Shown here piece after piece: positions 34,385 through 43,290 of a stretch of 64,000 nucleotides of DNA. Position 1 is the first letter of the stretch. Each line of letters opens with the position of its first letter. The DNA lies in the NCBI RefSeq assembly GCF_000375545.1, contig NZ_AQXF01000001.1:236893-300892 (forward strand), given 5' to 3'. The translations under genes and the position numbers were made by a program. The DNA is from Kordiimonas gwangyangensis DSM 19435 = JCM 12864. GTDB lineage: Bacteria > Pseudomonadota > Alphaproteobacteria > Sphingomonadales > Kordiimonadaceae. Below the pieces are notes generated by a model, which searched no databases, was not told where the DNA came from, and was given only the letters and a program-made list of their open reading frames with translations.

Positions 34385-35308
34385 ATGTCCACACAGTGGC
34401 GCACCATCAAACCGTCAGACATCCTGACAAGTGAGGAATCGCATCGGCTCCGCCAACGCTCCGACCTGATGGGTGCATGGCTGCTCGTCCACTGCTGGGG
34501 CGTGATCGCGCTATCCATTGCGCTGTATGCGCTGTTCCCGAATGTGCTGACCTTCCTTATCTGCGCCATTCTTGTAGGGTCCCGGCAACTGGGGCTCGCC
34601 ATCATCATGCATGAGGGCAGCCATGGCATGCTGTTCAAAACGCGGAGCTTCAACGAGCGGCTGACTAGCTGGTTTGCCGCTTGGCCGATGGTGCTGTCGA
34701 TGGACGCCTACCGCAAACGCCACATGGCGCACCACCGCTTCACCCGCACCGACGCGGACCCGGAGAATTTCCTCTACACACCCTTCCCGGTGTCGAAAGA
34801 AAGCATGATGCGCAAGGTGGCGCGGGACCTGACGGGTATTGTCTTTCTGCGCACCCAGCTTGGCATTTTCCGCTTTATCTGGGGCAAGCGGGAGGGTCGC
34901 GTGGCGCGGTTGAAGGGCTTTTACCTCGGGCCTATCATTTTTTACGCGGTGTTCATCGGCGGCTTCGCGCTTGCCGGGCGCCTGGATCTCCTAGTCCTGT
35001 GCTGGCTTATCCCGCTGATGACCACGCAGCAGCTATTCCTGCGGGTGCGCAATATTGCCGAACATTCCACCATGCCGGACCTGACGCACCCCTTGAAGAA
35101 CAGCCGCACCACGCTTGTGAGCGTGTGGGAGCGCATGACATTCGCGCCCTATTTCGTGAACTACCACATCGAACATCACATGCTGCCCTATGTGCCATGT
35201 TGGCGCCTGCGGGAAGTGCACAAGCTGATGATTGAACGCGGGTTCGGCGATACCATGGAAATCCGGCGCGGGTATTGGGACGTGCTGAAACTGAACGCGA
35301 CCGCCTAA
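34385..35308 (+). CDS. Membrane fatty acid desaturase
   Basis: 307 residues, four membrane helices and the three His boxes of the di-iron desaturase/hydroxylase family: HEGSHG, HMAHH and HIEHH. It likely introduces a double bond into membrane acyl chains, or hydroxylates a related lipid, using an electron donor encoded elsewhere. GAAGAGGGA upstream selects ATG 34385 over an in-frame start at 34340. Divergent from the S9 peptidase gene. Confidence 0.9.
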   Translation: MSTQWRTIKPSDILTSEESHRLRQRSDLMGAWLLVHCWGVIALSIALYALFPNVLTFLICAILVGSRQLGLAIIMHEGSHGMLFKTRSFNERLTSWFAAWPMVLSMDAYRKRHMAHHRFTRTDADPENFLYTPFPVSKESMMRKVARDLTGIVFLRTQLGIFRFIWGKREGRVARLKGFYLGPIIFYAVFIGGFALAGRLDLLVLCWLIPLMTTQQLFLRVRNIAEHSTMPDLTHPLKNSRTTLVSVWERMTFAPYFVNYHIEHHMLPYVPCWRLREVHKLMIERGFGDTMEIRRGYWDVLKLNATA

Positions 35309-35400
35309 ATATTTTCGAGGCGGCACAGGCAACAGCGCCGGTGTATGCAATTTGAATAAACTCATAACCGGGGCCCTTGGGGCCACCAAGCGGGGGTCAT

Positions 35401-36651
35401 ATGTCGAAAACCACAAAGCGCGTCGCGCTTGCTATCCTTGTTGTTGTGCTCGCGCCGGCTATTTACTACGGCGTCACGATCGGCAGCGCTTTTGCGCGCA
35501 TGGCGTCCTATTATGACCTTGAGCACATCACCGAAAACTACCGCCGCACCAAGGACTTTTTCGACACCACCACCGTGCACGCGGGCGACAACCCGTGGCA
35601 GTTCAAATACGCCAAACAGCCGATCACCGACACCTTCGTCTATGACGGCCAAACACGTTCGATCAAGGACCTGATGGTCGAGACCGGCACCACCGGCCTC
35701 ATTGTCGTACGCGACGATACGGTGCTCTTTGAAGAATATTATCAGGGTGAACAGGCGGACGACCGGCACATCCAGTTCTCGGTCACCAAAAGCTTCGTCT
35801 CTGCCCTCTTTGGCATCGCGCTTGAGAAAGGCCAGATCGAGAGCATCGAGGACGAGGTCAGCAAATACCTGCCTGAGATGAAAGGCACAGCCTATGACGG
35901 CGTCACGCTCCGCGACGTGCTGACCATGTCCACCGGCGTGCGCTTTACTGAGGATTATGGCGACCTCACTTCAGACGTGAACCGCATGTCCATGGTCATC
36001 GGCACAGGCGCGAGCCTTGACGATTATGCCACCAGCCTCAAGCGGGAACGGGAGCCCGGCACCTTCAACGACTATGTCAGCGTGAACACCCATGTGCTTG
36101 GCATGGTGCTGGTGCGCGTGACCGGCAAGTCGCTGACCACGCTTCTCGAAGAACAGATCTGGAAACCCGTCGGCATGGAGCATGACGCCTACTTCCTCAT
36201 TGACGGCCACGGCATGGAAGTGGCCATGGGTGGCCTGCAGGCCAGCCTGCGCGACATGGCCCGCATGGGCCGCCTCTACCTCAACAAAGGTAATTGGGAG
36301 GGGGAGCAGATCGTGCCGTCTGACTGGGTGGAGGCTTCCGTCACACCGTCCGCGCCGTACCTGCGCGCAGGCTTTGATAACCCTGATTCCGACAGCCCCT
36401 ACGGTTACGGCTTCCAGTGGTGGACCCCTTCAAACCCGCACGGCGACTTCATGGCTGCGGGCATCTACAGCCAATATATCTATGTGGACCCGACCACCCG
36501 TACCGTGATCGCCAAAACCAGCGCCAACAAAGGCTATAACGACCCCGAAAACAAACTGCACATGGACATGATCATCACCGCCTTCCAGGCCATCAGCGCC
36601 CAGGTGGGCGAGATGGACGGCCGCCGCGAGTTCGCATCGTTCAACAGATAA
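35401..36651 (+). CDS. Membrane-anchored beta-lactamase-family serine hydrolase
   Basis: 416 residues with an N-terminal helix (VALAILVVVLAPAIYYGV) that looks like an uncleaved anchor. S12/class C features are the SVTK nucleophile (FSVTKSFVSALFGIAL) and YVSVN at the second-motif position, plus GYGFQWW near the third. The second half resembles 6-aminohexanoate-dimer hydrolase-like members. The substrate is unknown. GGGGG lies 6 bases upstream of ATG 35401. Confidence 0.85.
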   Translation: MSKTTKRVALAILVVVLAPAIYYGVTIGSAFARMASYYDLEHITENYRRTKDFFDTTTVHAGDNPWQFKYAKQPITDTFVYDGQTRSIKDLMVETGTTGLIVVRDDTVLFEEYYQGEQADDRHIQFSVTKSFVSALFGIALEKGQIESIEDEVSKYLPEMKGTAYDGVTLRDVLTMSTGVRFTEDYGDLTSDVNRMSMVIGTGASLDDYATSLKREREPGTFNDYVSVNTHVLGMVLVRVTGKSLTTLLEEQIWKPVGMEHDAYFLIDGHGMEVAMGGLQASLRDMARMGRLYLNKGNWEGEQIVPSDWVEASVTPSAPYLRAGFDNPDSDSPYGYGFQWWTPSNPHGDFMAAGIYSQYIYVDPTTRTVIAKTSANKGYNDPENKLHMDMIITAFQAISAQVGEMDGRREFASFNR

Positions 36652-36663
36652 TCTGTGTCACAC

Positions 36664-37098
36664 ATGATCATAAGAACTTGGTGGGTTAACAGAGCGTCGG
36701 TGTATTGGATTCCCGCTCTTCTGATGGCGATCAGCATACATAACTGGACAATGAAGACTCATGTGGACAGTGCTTGGCAGGGGGTTACGGTTGCCTTGAT
36801 CATGATTGCTGCAGCGGAGCAATGGCTTTTTGGCTTTCGGGTCGAACTCCAGAAGGAGCAGCTGCTCTATAGACATCGTTGGCTAAGCTTTAGCAATCCC
36901 ATCTGCATACCCCGCGACATGATATTGCGGGCGAAATTTGTTAGGTATAATGGTGCTTTGAGAATAAAAAGTGCGCATCTGGAACTTGTGTGGCGCGCTG
37001 AAGAAGGCACCTGTAAGACCTACCTCACATTCGCCAGCTTCTCTCCTGAAAATATTCGGTCAATAATAGCTTGGCTACCTGTACAATTAGATGACTAA
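36664..37098 (+). CDS. Hypothetical membrane protein, AT-richer than neighbours
   Basis: About 144 residues, not recognised. Two N-terminal hydrophobic helices (about 11-27 and 39-57) are followed by a basic, beta-rich soluble tail (RAKFVRYNGALRIKSAHLELVW), an arrangement similar to bacterial PH-like membrane proteins. Codon use is clearly AT-richer than in the flanking genes, suggesting transfer or low expression. There is no clear Shine-Dalgarno; GTG 36655 is an alternative start. It begins just after the hydrolase stop. Confidence 0.5.
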   Translation: MIIRTWWVNRASVYWIPALLMAISIHNWTMKTHVDSAWQGVTVALIMIAAAEQWLFGFRVELQKEQLLYRHRWLSFSNPICIPRDMILRAKFVRYNGALRIKSAHLELVWRAEEGTCKTYLTFASFSPENIRSIIAWLPVQLDD

Positions 37099-37123
37099 AC
37101 AGATGTGAGGTAGCGAAACGCTG

Positions 37124-37720
37124 ATGTCCAAGTACGACATGATCACACTTTATGGGCCGCTGGTGCTGATTGCGCTGGCGCTGGTGTGGGGTTTTGCGCG
37201 CATGACGTACCTGAGCCGCACGAAAGGCGTGAGCGTTCTGGCCTTCGTCGGGCGCAAGCGCACGGGGGCTGAGAGCGTGCTGGCGCTGACGGCAATCGCG
37301 CTTGATGGCTACCTGATCGCCCGGCCCTTCGCGCCGGGGCTGGACCGTTTCGTGATGACAGCCCCCAACCTATATGCCCACTATGGTGTTGCCGTCATGG
37401 CGCTTGGCATTGCTATTGCCGTGCTTAGCCAAGCGGACATGGGCAAGGCGTGGCGTATTGGTGTGCCCAGCGCGGCAGAAGAAAGCCAAAGCCTTGTCAC
37501 GACCGGGCTGTACCGCTTTTCGCGCAACCCCATCTATGTGGGCATCATGCTGTTCATTGTCGGTAGTGTGATCGCGGCACCGGGTCCGGTGACCATCCTG
37601 TCCCTCATCCTCACATGGGTGTTTGTGAACAAGATTATCGACAGCGAGGAAGCCTTCCTTCGCACTGCCTTCGGCGAGGAATTTGAAGCCTACTGCACCC
37701 ACACTCGCCGCTGGCTGTAA
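37124..37720 (+). CDS. Isoprenylcysteine carboxyl methyltransferase/PEMT-like membrane methyltransferase
   Basis: 198 residues, about five helices. The C-terminal motif GLYRFSRNPIYVGIMLF followed by EEAFLRTAFGEEFEAYCTHTRRWL is the SAM-binding signature of the ICMT/phospholipid methyltransferase superfamily (R-x-P-x-Y/F-x-G and E-E). In bacteria such proteins methylate lipids or unknown small molecules; no prenyl-protein substrate is expected. The gene is 25 bp after the hypothetical membrane protein and followed by a shared terminator. Confidence 0.85.
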   Translation: MSKYDMITLYGPLVLIALALVWGFARMTYLSRTKGVSVLAFVGRKRTGAESVLALTAIALDGYLIARPFAPGLDRFVMTAPNLYAHYGVAVMALGIAIAVLSQADMGKAWRIGVPSAAEESQSLVTTGLYRFSRNPIYVGIMLFIVGSVIAAPGPVTILSLILTWVFVNKIIDSEEAFLRTAFGEEFEAYCTHTRRWL

Positions 37721-37721
37721 A

Positions 37722-37755
37722 TAAAAAAGCCGGAGGCGATGATGCGCGCTCCGGC
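37722..37755. terminator. Terminator between convergent genes
   Basis: GCCGGAG (37729-37735) pairs with CTCCGGC (37749-37755); on the minus strand it is followed by a T-run, fitting the end of the small lipoprotein gene. Confidence 0.7.
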
Positions 37756-37785
37756 CACAGTCTATCAAATCAGAAGTATCAGATG

Positions 37786-38058
37786 TCAGTCGACATCGAT
37801 GGTGACGTCACTGCCGCCCGTGCGGCAACCGTACACAAGGTCACCGCCCTTGTCGGTCCGGTCACGCACAAAAAGCGTGGTGCCTTCCGGGCAGCCGAAG
37901 GTCACCTTGTCACCGTCCGGCAGTTTCACGGTTGCGCGGCCGCCATCCCAATTGTGGTGGCGTGGGCCATAGCCGTTGCCTTCCCCCTCAACAGAGATGG
38001 AACAGGCACCAAGGCCAAGGCCTAAAATAGATAGAATCAGAGCGTCTTTTGCTCGCAT
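37786..38058 (-). CDS. Small predicted lipoprotein
   Basis: 90 residues. The signal ILSILGLGLGACSIS has a clear lipobox (LGAC), so the mature protein would be a lipid-anchored chain of about 70 residues. It contains a Gly/His/Asn-rich patch and two further Cys (FGCPEG and YGCRTGG) that may form a disulfide. Function not recognised. ATG 38058 has GAGGAGA 7 bases upstream. It stands alone between terminators. Confidence 0.65.
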   Translation of the reverse strand: MRAKDALILSILGLGLGACSISVEGEGNGYGPRHHNWDGGRATVKLPDGDKVTFGCPEGTTLFVRDRTDKGGDLVYGCRTGGSDVTIDVD

Positions 38059-38150
38059 GGGGTATCTCCTCAACTGTCGTCGTTTATATAGTTTTGGTTT
38101 TTATATATCGGATTGATACAGGGCTGCGCGCCCACGCGCAAGCCCAATGT

Positions 38151-40214
38151 TCAGAAATCGACCGTCACACCCACGCGCCAGAAGCGCCGCTGGGCAAGGG
38201 TTTCAAGCCCGTCTTCAGTGACGGCGGAGACCACCTTGGCGTCAAACAGGTTACGGATGTCCGTGAACAGGGTGACGCCCTTCGCAACACGGTAATCCGC
38301 CCGCGCATCGAAGGTCACGATGCTGTCCAGCTTCCGCGTATTCAGGTCATCATCATACTGGCCAGACGCATAGCGCACCTGCGCCCGTGCGCTGAGCGGT
38401 CCGCCATCCTCATAGGCGAGGGAGAGGTTGAGGCCATGTTTTGGTGTTTGCACCGGGCGGTTGCCGACAAGGTCAGGCATGGCATCAAATGCCGTGATGC
38501 GCGCGCGAGCATATTGGTAACGCGCGCCAAGCGTCCAGCCCGGCTGCAGCTTCAGCTCGCCCTCAAGTTCAATACCGTCCGTGACACTCGCGTCGATATT
38601 CGCACGTTGCCTCAGCACACCGCCCTCGGGCACAAAACCACCGAGCGGGAAGAAACCGGGACCAAAGCCAATGGTCACATTACCCACCCCGTCCCTTAGC
38701 CAATTGCGGAAATAGGTGATGGAGGCCCGGAAGGTATTCAGCGGCTCATAGTCCGCACCGATCTCAAGGCCATAGAGCTTTTCGGGCACAAGGTCGGGGT
38801 TGGCTTCGGTGATGTCATTCACGACCCGGAACGGGCGGTAATATTCGTTGAGGGTAGGCAACCGCCAGCTACGGTAGGCCGCCGCGCGCAGATCAATCGC
38901 GCCGGTAACCGGCACCACGGCACCAAGCCTTGCAGAGGGTTGCCAGCCGCCCTTGTTCGGCACCACGTCATCCCTGAGCACATCGCCGCTCACACTGTCG
39001 CTTTCAATACGTGAGCCATTGTAGCTGCGCCAACGGTCCAGCCGCAGCGTCGCGGAAAGGGTGGCCTCTCCCAGCTTCGTCTCCGCCTCACCATACGCAC
39101 CCAAGGTCCATTGGTCGCCGCCCGCTGTGCGGTCGCGCGTGAAGCCCGTGCCCAAGTTGCGGAATCGTTCGTTTGTCTCCCCGCTCATGCGGCGGCCATC
39201 AATGCCGAACTCGAAACCGTCAAACTGCAGGCGCGCCAGCATACCGGCGCCCCATGCGGGCACGTCATATTGGTCCAGCACCGCAAGTTCGCTTGTGCGC
39301 TCGTCGCGGGCGGAGGAGAACACATTGGCGAAATCGCGCGTGCGGTAGTAGCTCACCACTTCCCATGCGCCCTCACCCGCATCGCCTGAAAGCGTGAGCG
39401 AGGCATCCATAGCCTCTGTCGCATTGGTGGCGAGCGCGAGGCCATTGACCCGTTCTTCGCGGAAATAGCGCAAGGTGCCGCGTGCCTCAACACCACCAAA
39501 GTCATGCTCTGCCTTCATGCTGGCGAAGGAGGCCTTGCTGGCAGCACGCACATCCACAGCACCGCGGTCAGCGGGGCTGAGCAAATAATCACCGTCTGTG
39601 CGGAAATGGCCGCCTGCAATGGCGAGGCCGGTCTCAGCCACTTCAAAACCCGCGCGGGCTTTAATACTGAAACTGTCGTCCGAGCCATACCAGGCGTCAA
39701 GGCCGGGCTGCATGCTGCTGATGCTGCGGCTGCGGATATCCACCACACCTGCCAGTGCCTGCGCACCGTATGCACCTGCGCTGCCGCCGGGTTTAACCTG
39801 CATGTCGGAAAGCTCGAAAGCGTCTAGCGCGGACCAATAGACCCAACCACCAAACGGGTCACCCATCGGCACACCGTCAAGGGTCACGAGCACACGGCCA
39901 GCGGCACTCACGCCCACACCGCGCATCGAAAGACCTTGTGTTGTGGGATGGCCGGTCAGGCTATCCGCGCGGCGGAAAAGCGTGACACCGGGCAAGGTAG
40001 CAAGCGTGGTATCGAGCCGGAAGCCGGGCGCGGTGCCGACTTCAAGGCTCAGCTTCTTCTGGCCGACAGCGTCCGCGGGCAGGCGTTTCTCGACGACCGA
40101 GATTTCCTGCCCGTCAAACGCGTCTGCCTCACTCCCCTGAGTGGAGAGCGCGGCGTTCGCTGACGTCAGCGGCAGTGACAGCCCCGCCAGTATTGTCAAA
40201 GTGCGTGCGGACAT
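38151..40214 (-). CDS. TonB-dependent outer-membrane receptor
   Basis: 687 residues, signal peptide (cleaved near SANA). The plug domain (about 40-160) shows LATLPGVTLFRRADS, LSMRGVGVSAAGRVLVTLDG and VPMGDPFGGWVYW, and the beta-barrel ends RFWRVGVTVDF with the C-terminal Phe. The substrate is unknown. It is the third gene of an operon with a sorbosone/glucose-type dehydrogenase and a cytochrome c, so a sugar, sugar lactone or cofactor (for example PQQ) are candidate substrates. Its ATG lies inside the cytochrome gene, giving an 86-bp overlap. Confidence 0.9.
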   Translation of the reverse strand: MSARTLTILAGLSLPLTSANAALSTQGSEADAFDGQEISVVEKRLPADAVGQKKLSLEVGTAPGFRLDTTLATLPGVTLFRRADSLTGHPTTQGLSMRGVGVSAAGRVLVTLDGVPMGDPFGGWVYWSALDAFELSDMQVKPGGSAGAYGAQALAGVVDIRSRSISSMQPGLDAWYGSDDSFSIKARAGFEVAETGLAIAGGHFRTDGDYLLSPADRGAVDVRAASKASFASMKAEHDFGGVEARGTLRYFREERVNGLALATNATEAMDASLTLSGDAGEGAWEVVSYYRTRDFANVFSSARDERTSELAVLDQYDVPAWGAGMLARLQFDGFEFGIDGRRMSGETNERFRNLGTGFTRDRTAGGDQWTLGAYGEAETKLGEATLSATLRLDRWRSYNGSRIESDSVSGDVLRDDVVPNKGGWQPSARLGAVVPVTGAIDLRAAAYRSWRLPTLNEYYRPFRVVNDITEANPDLVPEKLYGLEIGADYEPLNTFRASITYFRNWLRDGVGNVTIGFGPGFFPLGGFVPEGGVLRQRANIDASVTDGIELEGELKLQPGWTLGARYQYARARITAFDAMPDLVGNRPVQTPKHGLNLSLAYEDGGPLSARAQVRYASGQYDDDLNTRKLDSIVTFDARADYRVAKGVTLFTDIRNLFDAKVVSAVTEDGLETLAQRRFWRVGVTVDF

Positions 40215-40539
40215 AGGATGCAATCAGGGCAATATCTTCGTCGGAGAGATAGTCAAAGGCGGGCATTTCGTTCGAGTATTCGCTCATACCCGCGGGCACA
40301 GCAGCGCTGCCGAGCAGGATCATGTCGATCACTTCACCAACATCACCATTTGCTTTCGGGCTCAAGATCAGCTCGGGCTGCATCATCGGCACACCGCCAC
40401 CATCATACTGGTGGCAGGCTGCGCAGTTGGCCTCATAAAGCGCCTGGCCCGTGCCGCCATCCGCTTCATCGTCCTGCGCAAGCGCGCCACCCGAGAGAGT
40501 GAGGACGGCCAGTGCCACAACAAAGTTATTTGCCATCAT
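40129..40539 (-). CDS. Periplasmic c-type cytochrome
   Basis: 136 residues, signal peptide ending GGALAQ. One heme-binding motif CAACH (Cys39-His43) and a probable axial Met in NEMPAF; the end SYVRTHFDN is a usual class I cytochrome c C-terminal helix, extended by about 20 residues. It likely accepts electrons from the dehydrogenase encoded just upstream and passes them to the respiratory chain. ATG 40539 overlaps the dehydrogenase stop by 14 bases; its own 3' end overlaps the TonB receptor by 86 bases. Confidence 0.9.
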   Translation of the reverse strand: MMANNFVVALAVLTLSGGALAQDDEADGGTGQALYEANCAACHQYDGGGVPMMQPELILSPKANGDVGEVIDMILLGSAAVPAGMSEYSNEMPAFDYLSDEDIALIASYVRTHFDNTGGAVTAADVSERRALHSGE

Positions 40540-41803
40540 AGACCACTTTCCATACACGACCGCCTGACATCAGGCTGGAGATATAAATCGCGCCATCCGG
40601 CCCTTCGGCAAGGCCTGTGGGGCGGTGTTTTGCGTTGCGTGGGCTCATGACGGGCTCTTCACCGGCAAAGCCGTCAGCGAAGGTAACCCAATCACCGGAA
40701 ACCTCGCCGTTTGCGTTCATAGGCACAAATACAACGCGGTAGCCTGCTTGCGGCTTGGGTGCCCGGTTCCATGAACCATGGAAGGCGATAAAGGCACCCT
40801 GCTGCATGTCGTCCGGCAGTGCTGCGGTGCGGGGGAACATCAAATCGTTCGGCGCCCAGTGGCCCGGGAAGGCGATAAGCGGCGATTGCCCGATGTCTGA
40901 CGTCATTTTACCGTCACCACCATATTCCGGCATCTTCATGCGGCCCTCAATTTCCGGGTCGACGTAGCTATAGGGCCAGCCAAGGTTGGCGCCTTCATCC
41001 ACACGGTGGAACTCTTCAGCTGGCAGGCGCGCGTTATCCTCATCGGTGAAATAGTCCGGGAAGAAGGTGTTCAACTGGTCGCGGCCATGCTGTGCGATAT
41101 AAAGCGCACCGGCGTGCGGGTTCCAGTCAATCGCCATAGCGTTTCGGATACCGGTCGCGTAGCGCACGCCGTCAGCTTGCGTTTGCCCAGCCTTGTTAGC
41201 GTCAAACCGCCAGACACCGCCAAAGTCTTCGAGAATGGGACATGGATCCATGCCCGGTGAGCCTTTGGTGCGCATCTTTTCCATGCAGGCGTTCGACGGC
41301 GCGCCGATATTCACATAAATGTGGCCGTCAGCATCGAAGGTGAAGGGTTTAGCGGAGTGCTGGCGCTTGTTGGGAAAGCCTTCAATGATCATCTCAGGCT
41401 CACCCTTCGGCGCACCAGCTTCCGGCAGCGGCCACCGCATCACACGCTCGTCTTCCGCGTAGTAAAGGAAGCCGTTATTGATGCCCATGCCCGTGCCAAT
41501 CATGCCTTCCGCGAAGGGCACTCGCTCGTCGGCAACGCCGTCACCATTGCTGTCATGAAGGGCAACTGCACCAAAACCGTCCTGCGGTTTCATGAGCGCA
41601 ACATAAACCCACCCATTTTCTGCGGCTGCCATGTGGCGCGCGGAACCAATACCGTCCGCAAATACGGTGGCGCGGAAACCCGGCGCGAGTTTGATTCCGG
41701 TTTCTTCGGAAACCGGTGCATTCTCGTCCACACCCATCACATCTGCATGCGCAGGCGCAAGCGCCGCACCCATCATCAGCACTGCCAGCAATTGCAGTTT
41801 CAT
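40526..41803 (-). CDS. PQQ-type glucose/sorbosone dehydrogenase family protein
   Basis: 425 residues, signal peptide MKLQLLAVLMMGAALAPAHA. The six-bladed propeller of the glucose/sorbosone dehydrogenase family is indicated by LAPGFRATVFADGIGSARHMA, GIRNAMAIDWNP, AQHGRDQLN, and the closing RPTGLAEGPDGAIYIS. These enzymes oxidise aldoses or sorbosone with PQQ as cofactor; no PQQ biosynthesis genes are in the window. GGGAGA upstream selects ATG 41803 over a longer in-frame frame. With the cytochrome next door it forms a plausible periplasmic oxidation chain. Confidence 0.88.
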   Translation of the reverse strand: MKLQLLAVLMMGAALAPAHADVMGVDENAPVSEETGIKLAPGFRATVFADGIGSARHMAAAENGWVYVALMKPQDGFGAVALHDSNGDGVADERVPFAEGMIGTGMGINNGFLYYAEDERVMRWPLPEAGAPKGEPEMIIEGFPNKRQHSAKPFTFDADGHIYVNIGAPSNACMEKMRTKGSPGMDPCPILEDFGGVWRFDANKAGQTQADGVRYATGIRNAMAIDWNPHAGALYIAQHGRDQLNTFFPDYFTDEDNARLPAEEFHRVDEGANLGWPYSYVDPEIEGRMKMPEYGGDGKMTSDIGQSPLIAFPGHWAPNDLMFPRTAALPDDMQQGAFIAFHGSWNRAPKPQAGYRVVFVPMNANGEVSGDWVTFADGFAGEEPVMSPRNAKHRPTGLAEGPDGAIYISSLMSGGRVWKVVYDGK

Positions 41804-42025
41804 TGTTAATCTCCCACTAATTTGCCTTCTCCTATAACCTATGCGTGCGCGCTTGCAAACCAACAAGAAAGTGATGAAGTCACACATATATGCTTAGCTA
41901 AGCTTTTGTAAAAGAATGCAAATTTTCTATGGCCTTTTACTCCAACACCCCATAGTCTCCTTTTTGCAGGTCATGCATTCCTGCAGCAGGGGCAAGTGGG
42001 GCACACAATCTATACTGTCTCCCTT

Positions 42026-42039
42026 ATAAACTAGTTTAT
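42026..42039. promoter_or_regulatory. 14-bp palindrome upstream of GNAT gene
   Basis: ATAAACTAGTTTAT is a perfect 14-bp palindrome 24 bp before the ATG at 42064, in an AT-rich promoter-like stretch; it may be an operator. Confidence 0.35.
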
Positions 42040-42063
42040 TTCTAGACTTGGATTTTCAGACGA

Positions 42064-42582
42064 ATGCAAGTTGAGCAGATTACTGATTTAGCGCCGTATT
42101 TGGCGGATTTGACCGATATTCTGGTAAACACGGTCGCCAGTGGGGCATCCGTCGGCTTTCTGCCGCCGCTTGAGCGCGCCGGCGCGGAAGCTTATTGGCA
42201 CGGCGTTCAGGCCATGATTGACGCGGGCACTGTCATCCAGTTGCTGGCAATAGAGAACGGTAAAGCATATGGCGCGGTCCAGCTTGCGCCCAGCAGCAAG
42301 GACAATGCCCGCCACCGGGCTGAAGTTCAGAAACTGATGGTGGCGCCAAGGTCCCGTAGGCACGGAATCGGCAAACGCCTGATGGTAGCGCTTGAGCATA
42401 CAGCGTGGGAACTTGGCCGCACGCTCCTTATTCTTGACACACGGCGCGGCGATATTGCGGATGGCCTTTATGGCCGTATGGGTTATACCCGCTTTGGTAT
42501 TGTGCCTGCCTTCACGATTGACAGTGACGGCACGAGCCACGATACCTGTTTCTTCTATAAGCACCTGACCCCCGCCAAGTGA
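42064..42582 (+). CDS. GNAT N-acetyltransferase
   Basis: 172 residues. Acetyl-CoA loop RSRRHGIGKRLM following KLMVAP, then LGRTLLILDTRRGD and LYGRMGYTRFG, all standard GNAT motifs. Similar proteins acetylate small amines or antibiotics; the substrate is unknown. It stands 7 bp ahead of a nitroreductase gene, probably co-transcribed. Confidence 0.87.
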   Translation: MQVEQITDLAPYLADLTDILVNTVASGASVGFLPPLERAGAEAYWHGVQAMIDAGTVIQLLAIENGKAYGAVQLAPSSKDNARHRAEVQKLMVAPRSRRHGIGKRLMVALEHTAWELGRTLLILDTRRGDIADGLYGRMGYTRFGIVPAFTIDSDGTSHDTCFFYKHLTPAK

Positions 42583-42589
42583 GAATTTG

Positions 42590-43177
42590 ATGCCTTTCAA
42601 TACCCCGAACGCCGCCACCTACGACCTTTTGATGAACCGCCGCAGTGTTAAAGCGCGCGACATGGTGGGGCCGGGGCCAAACCGGAAAGACATGGAAAAA
42701 ATCCTCGCCGCCGCGCTGCGGGTGCCAGACCACGGCAAGCTGTTCCCTTGGCGCTACCTTGTACTTGAGGGCGCGGAGCGCGAGAAGCTGGGTGAACTTA
42801 TCTCCCGCGCGCTGGTGGAAGAAAATGAAGCCAATCCCAAAACGGCCGAGAAAATGAAAGGCTACGCAACACAAGGCCCGGTCCTTGTCGTTGCGATCTC
42901 GAGCACCACGGGCGAAAGCTCCATCCCGGTGTGGGAGCAGGAACTGTCCGCCGGTGCCGCCTGCCAGAACATGATTGTCGCTGCCAACGCCCTTGGCTTT
43001 GCCAGCTGCTGGCTGACCGGTTGGGCGTCCTATAGCCCGACGGTGAAAGGCGGCCTTGGCCTCGCACCGCATGAAAATATTGCGGGTTTTATCTTCTTCG
43101 GCAATCAGGCAAGTGAGCCTGAAGAACGCCCGCGGCCTGAATTTGACGCGCATGTGAAGTGGGGTTTCCCGTCCTGA
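42590..43177 (+). CDS. Nitroreductase-family FMN flavoprotein
   Basis: 195 residues. RRSVKARDMVGPGP at the N-terminus gives the FMN phosphate contacts, VPDHGKLFPWRYLVL resembles the compact YdjA/RutE-like subgroup, and ACQNMIVAANALGFASCWLTG is the central helix of the fold. It reduces nitro compounds, quinones or related acceptors with NAD(P)H as a dimer. ATG 42590 follows the previous stop by 7 bases. Confidence 0.9.
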   Translation: MPFNTPNAATYDLLMNRRSVKARDMVGPGPNRKDMEKILAAALRVPDHGKLFPWRYLVLEGAEREKLGELISRALVEENEANPKTAEKMKGYATQGPVLVVAISSTTGESSIPVWEQELSAGAACQNMIVAANALGFASCWLTGWASYSPTVKGGLGLAPHENIAGFIFFGNQASEPEERPRPEFDAHVKWGFPS

Positions 43178-43290
43178 GCTGAGGCAAGCCGGGTTGCGCC
43201 GCGCCGCTGCGGACGCTAGCCATGTAGGCTATTGACGGGAGAACCCGACCCTGCCCAATCTCGTGACCCCCTGAATGAAAGGCCCAGAGA

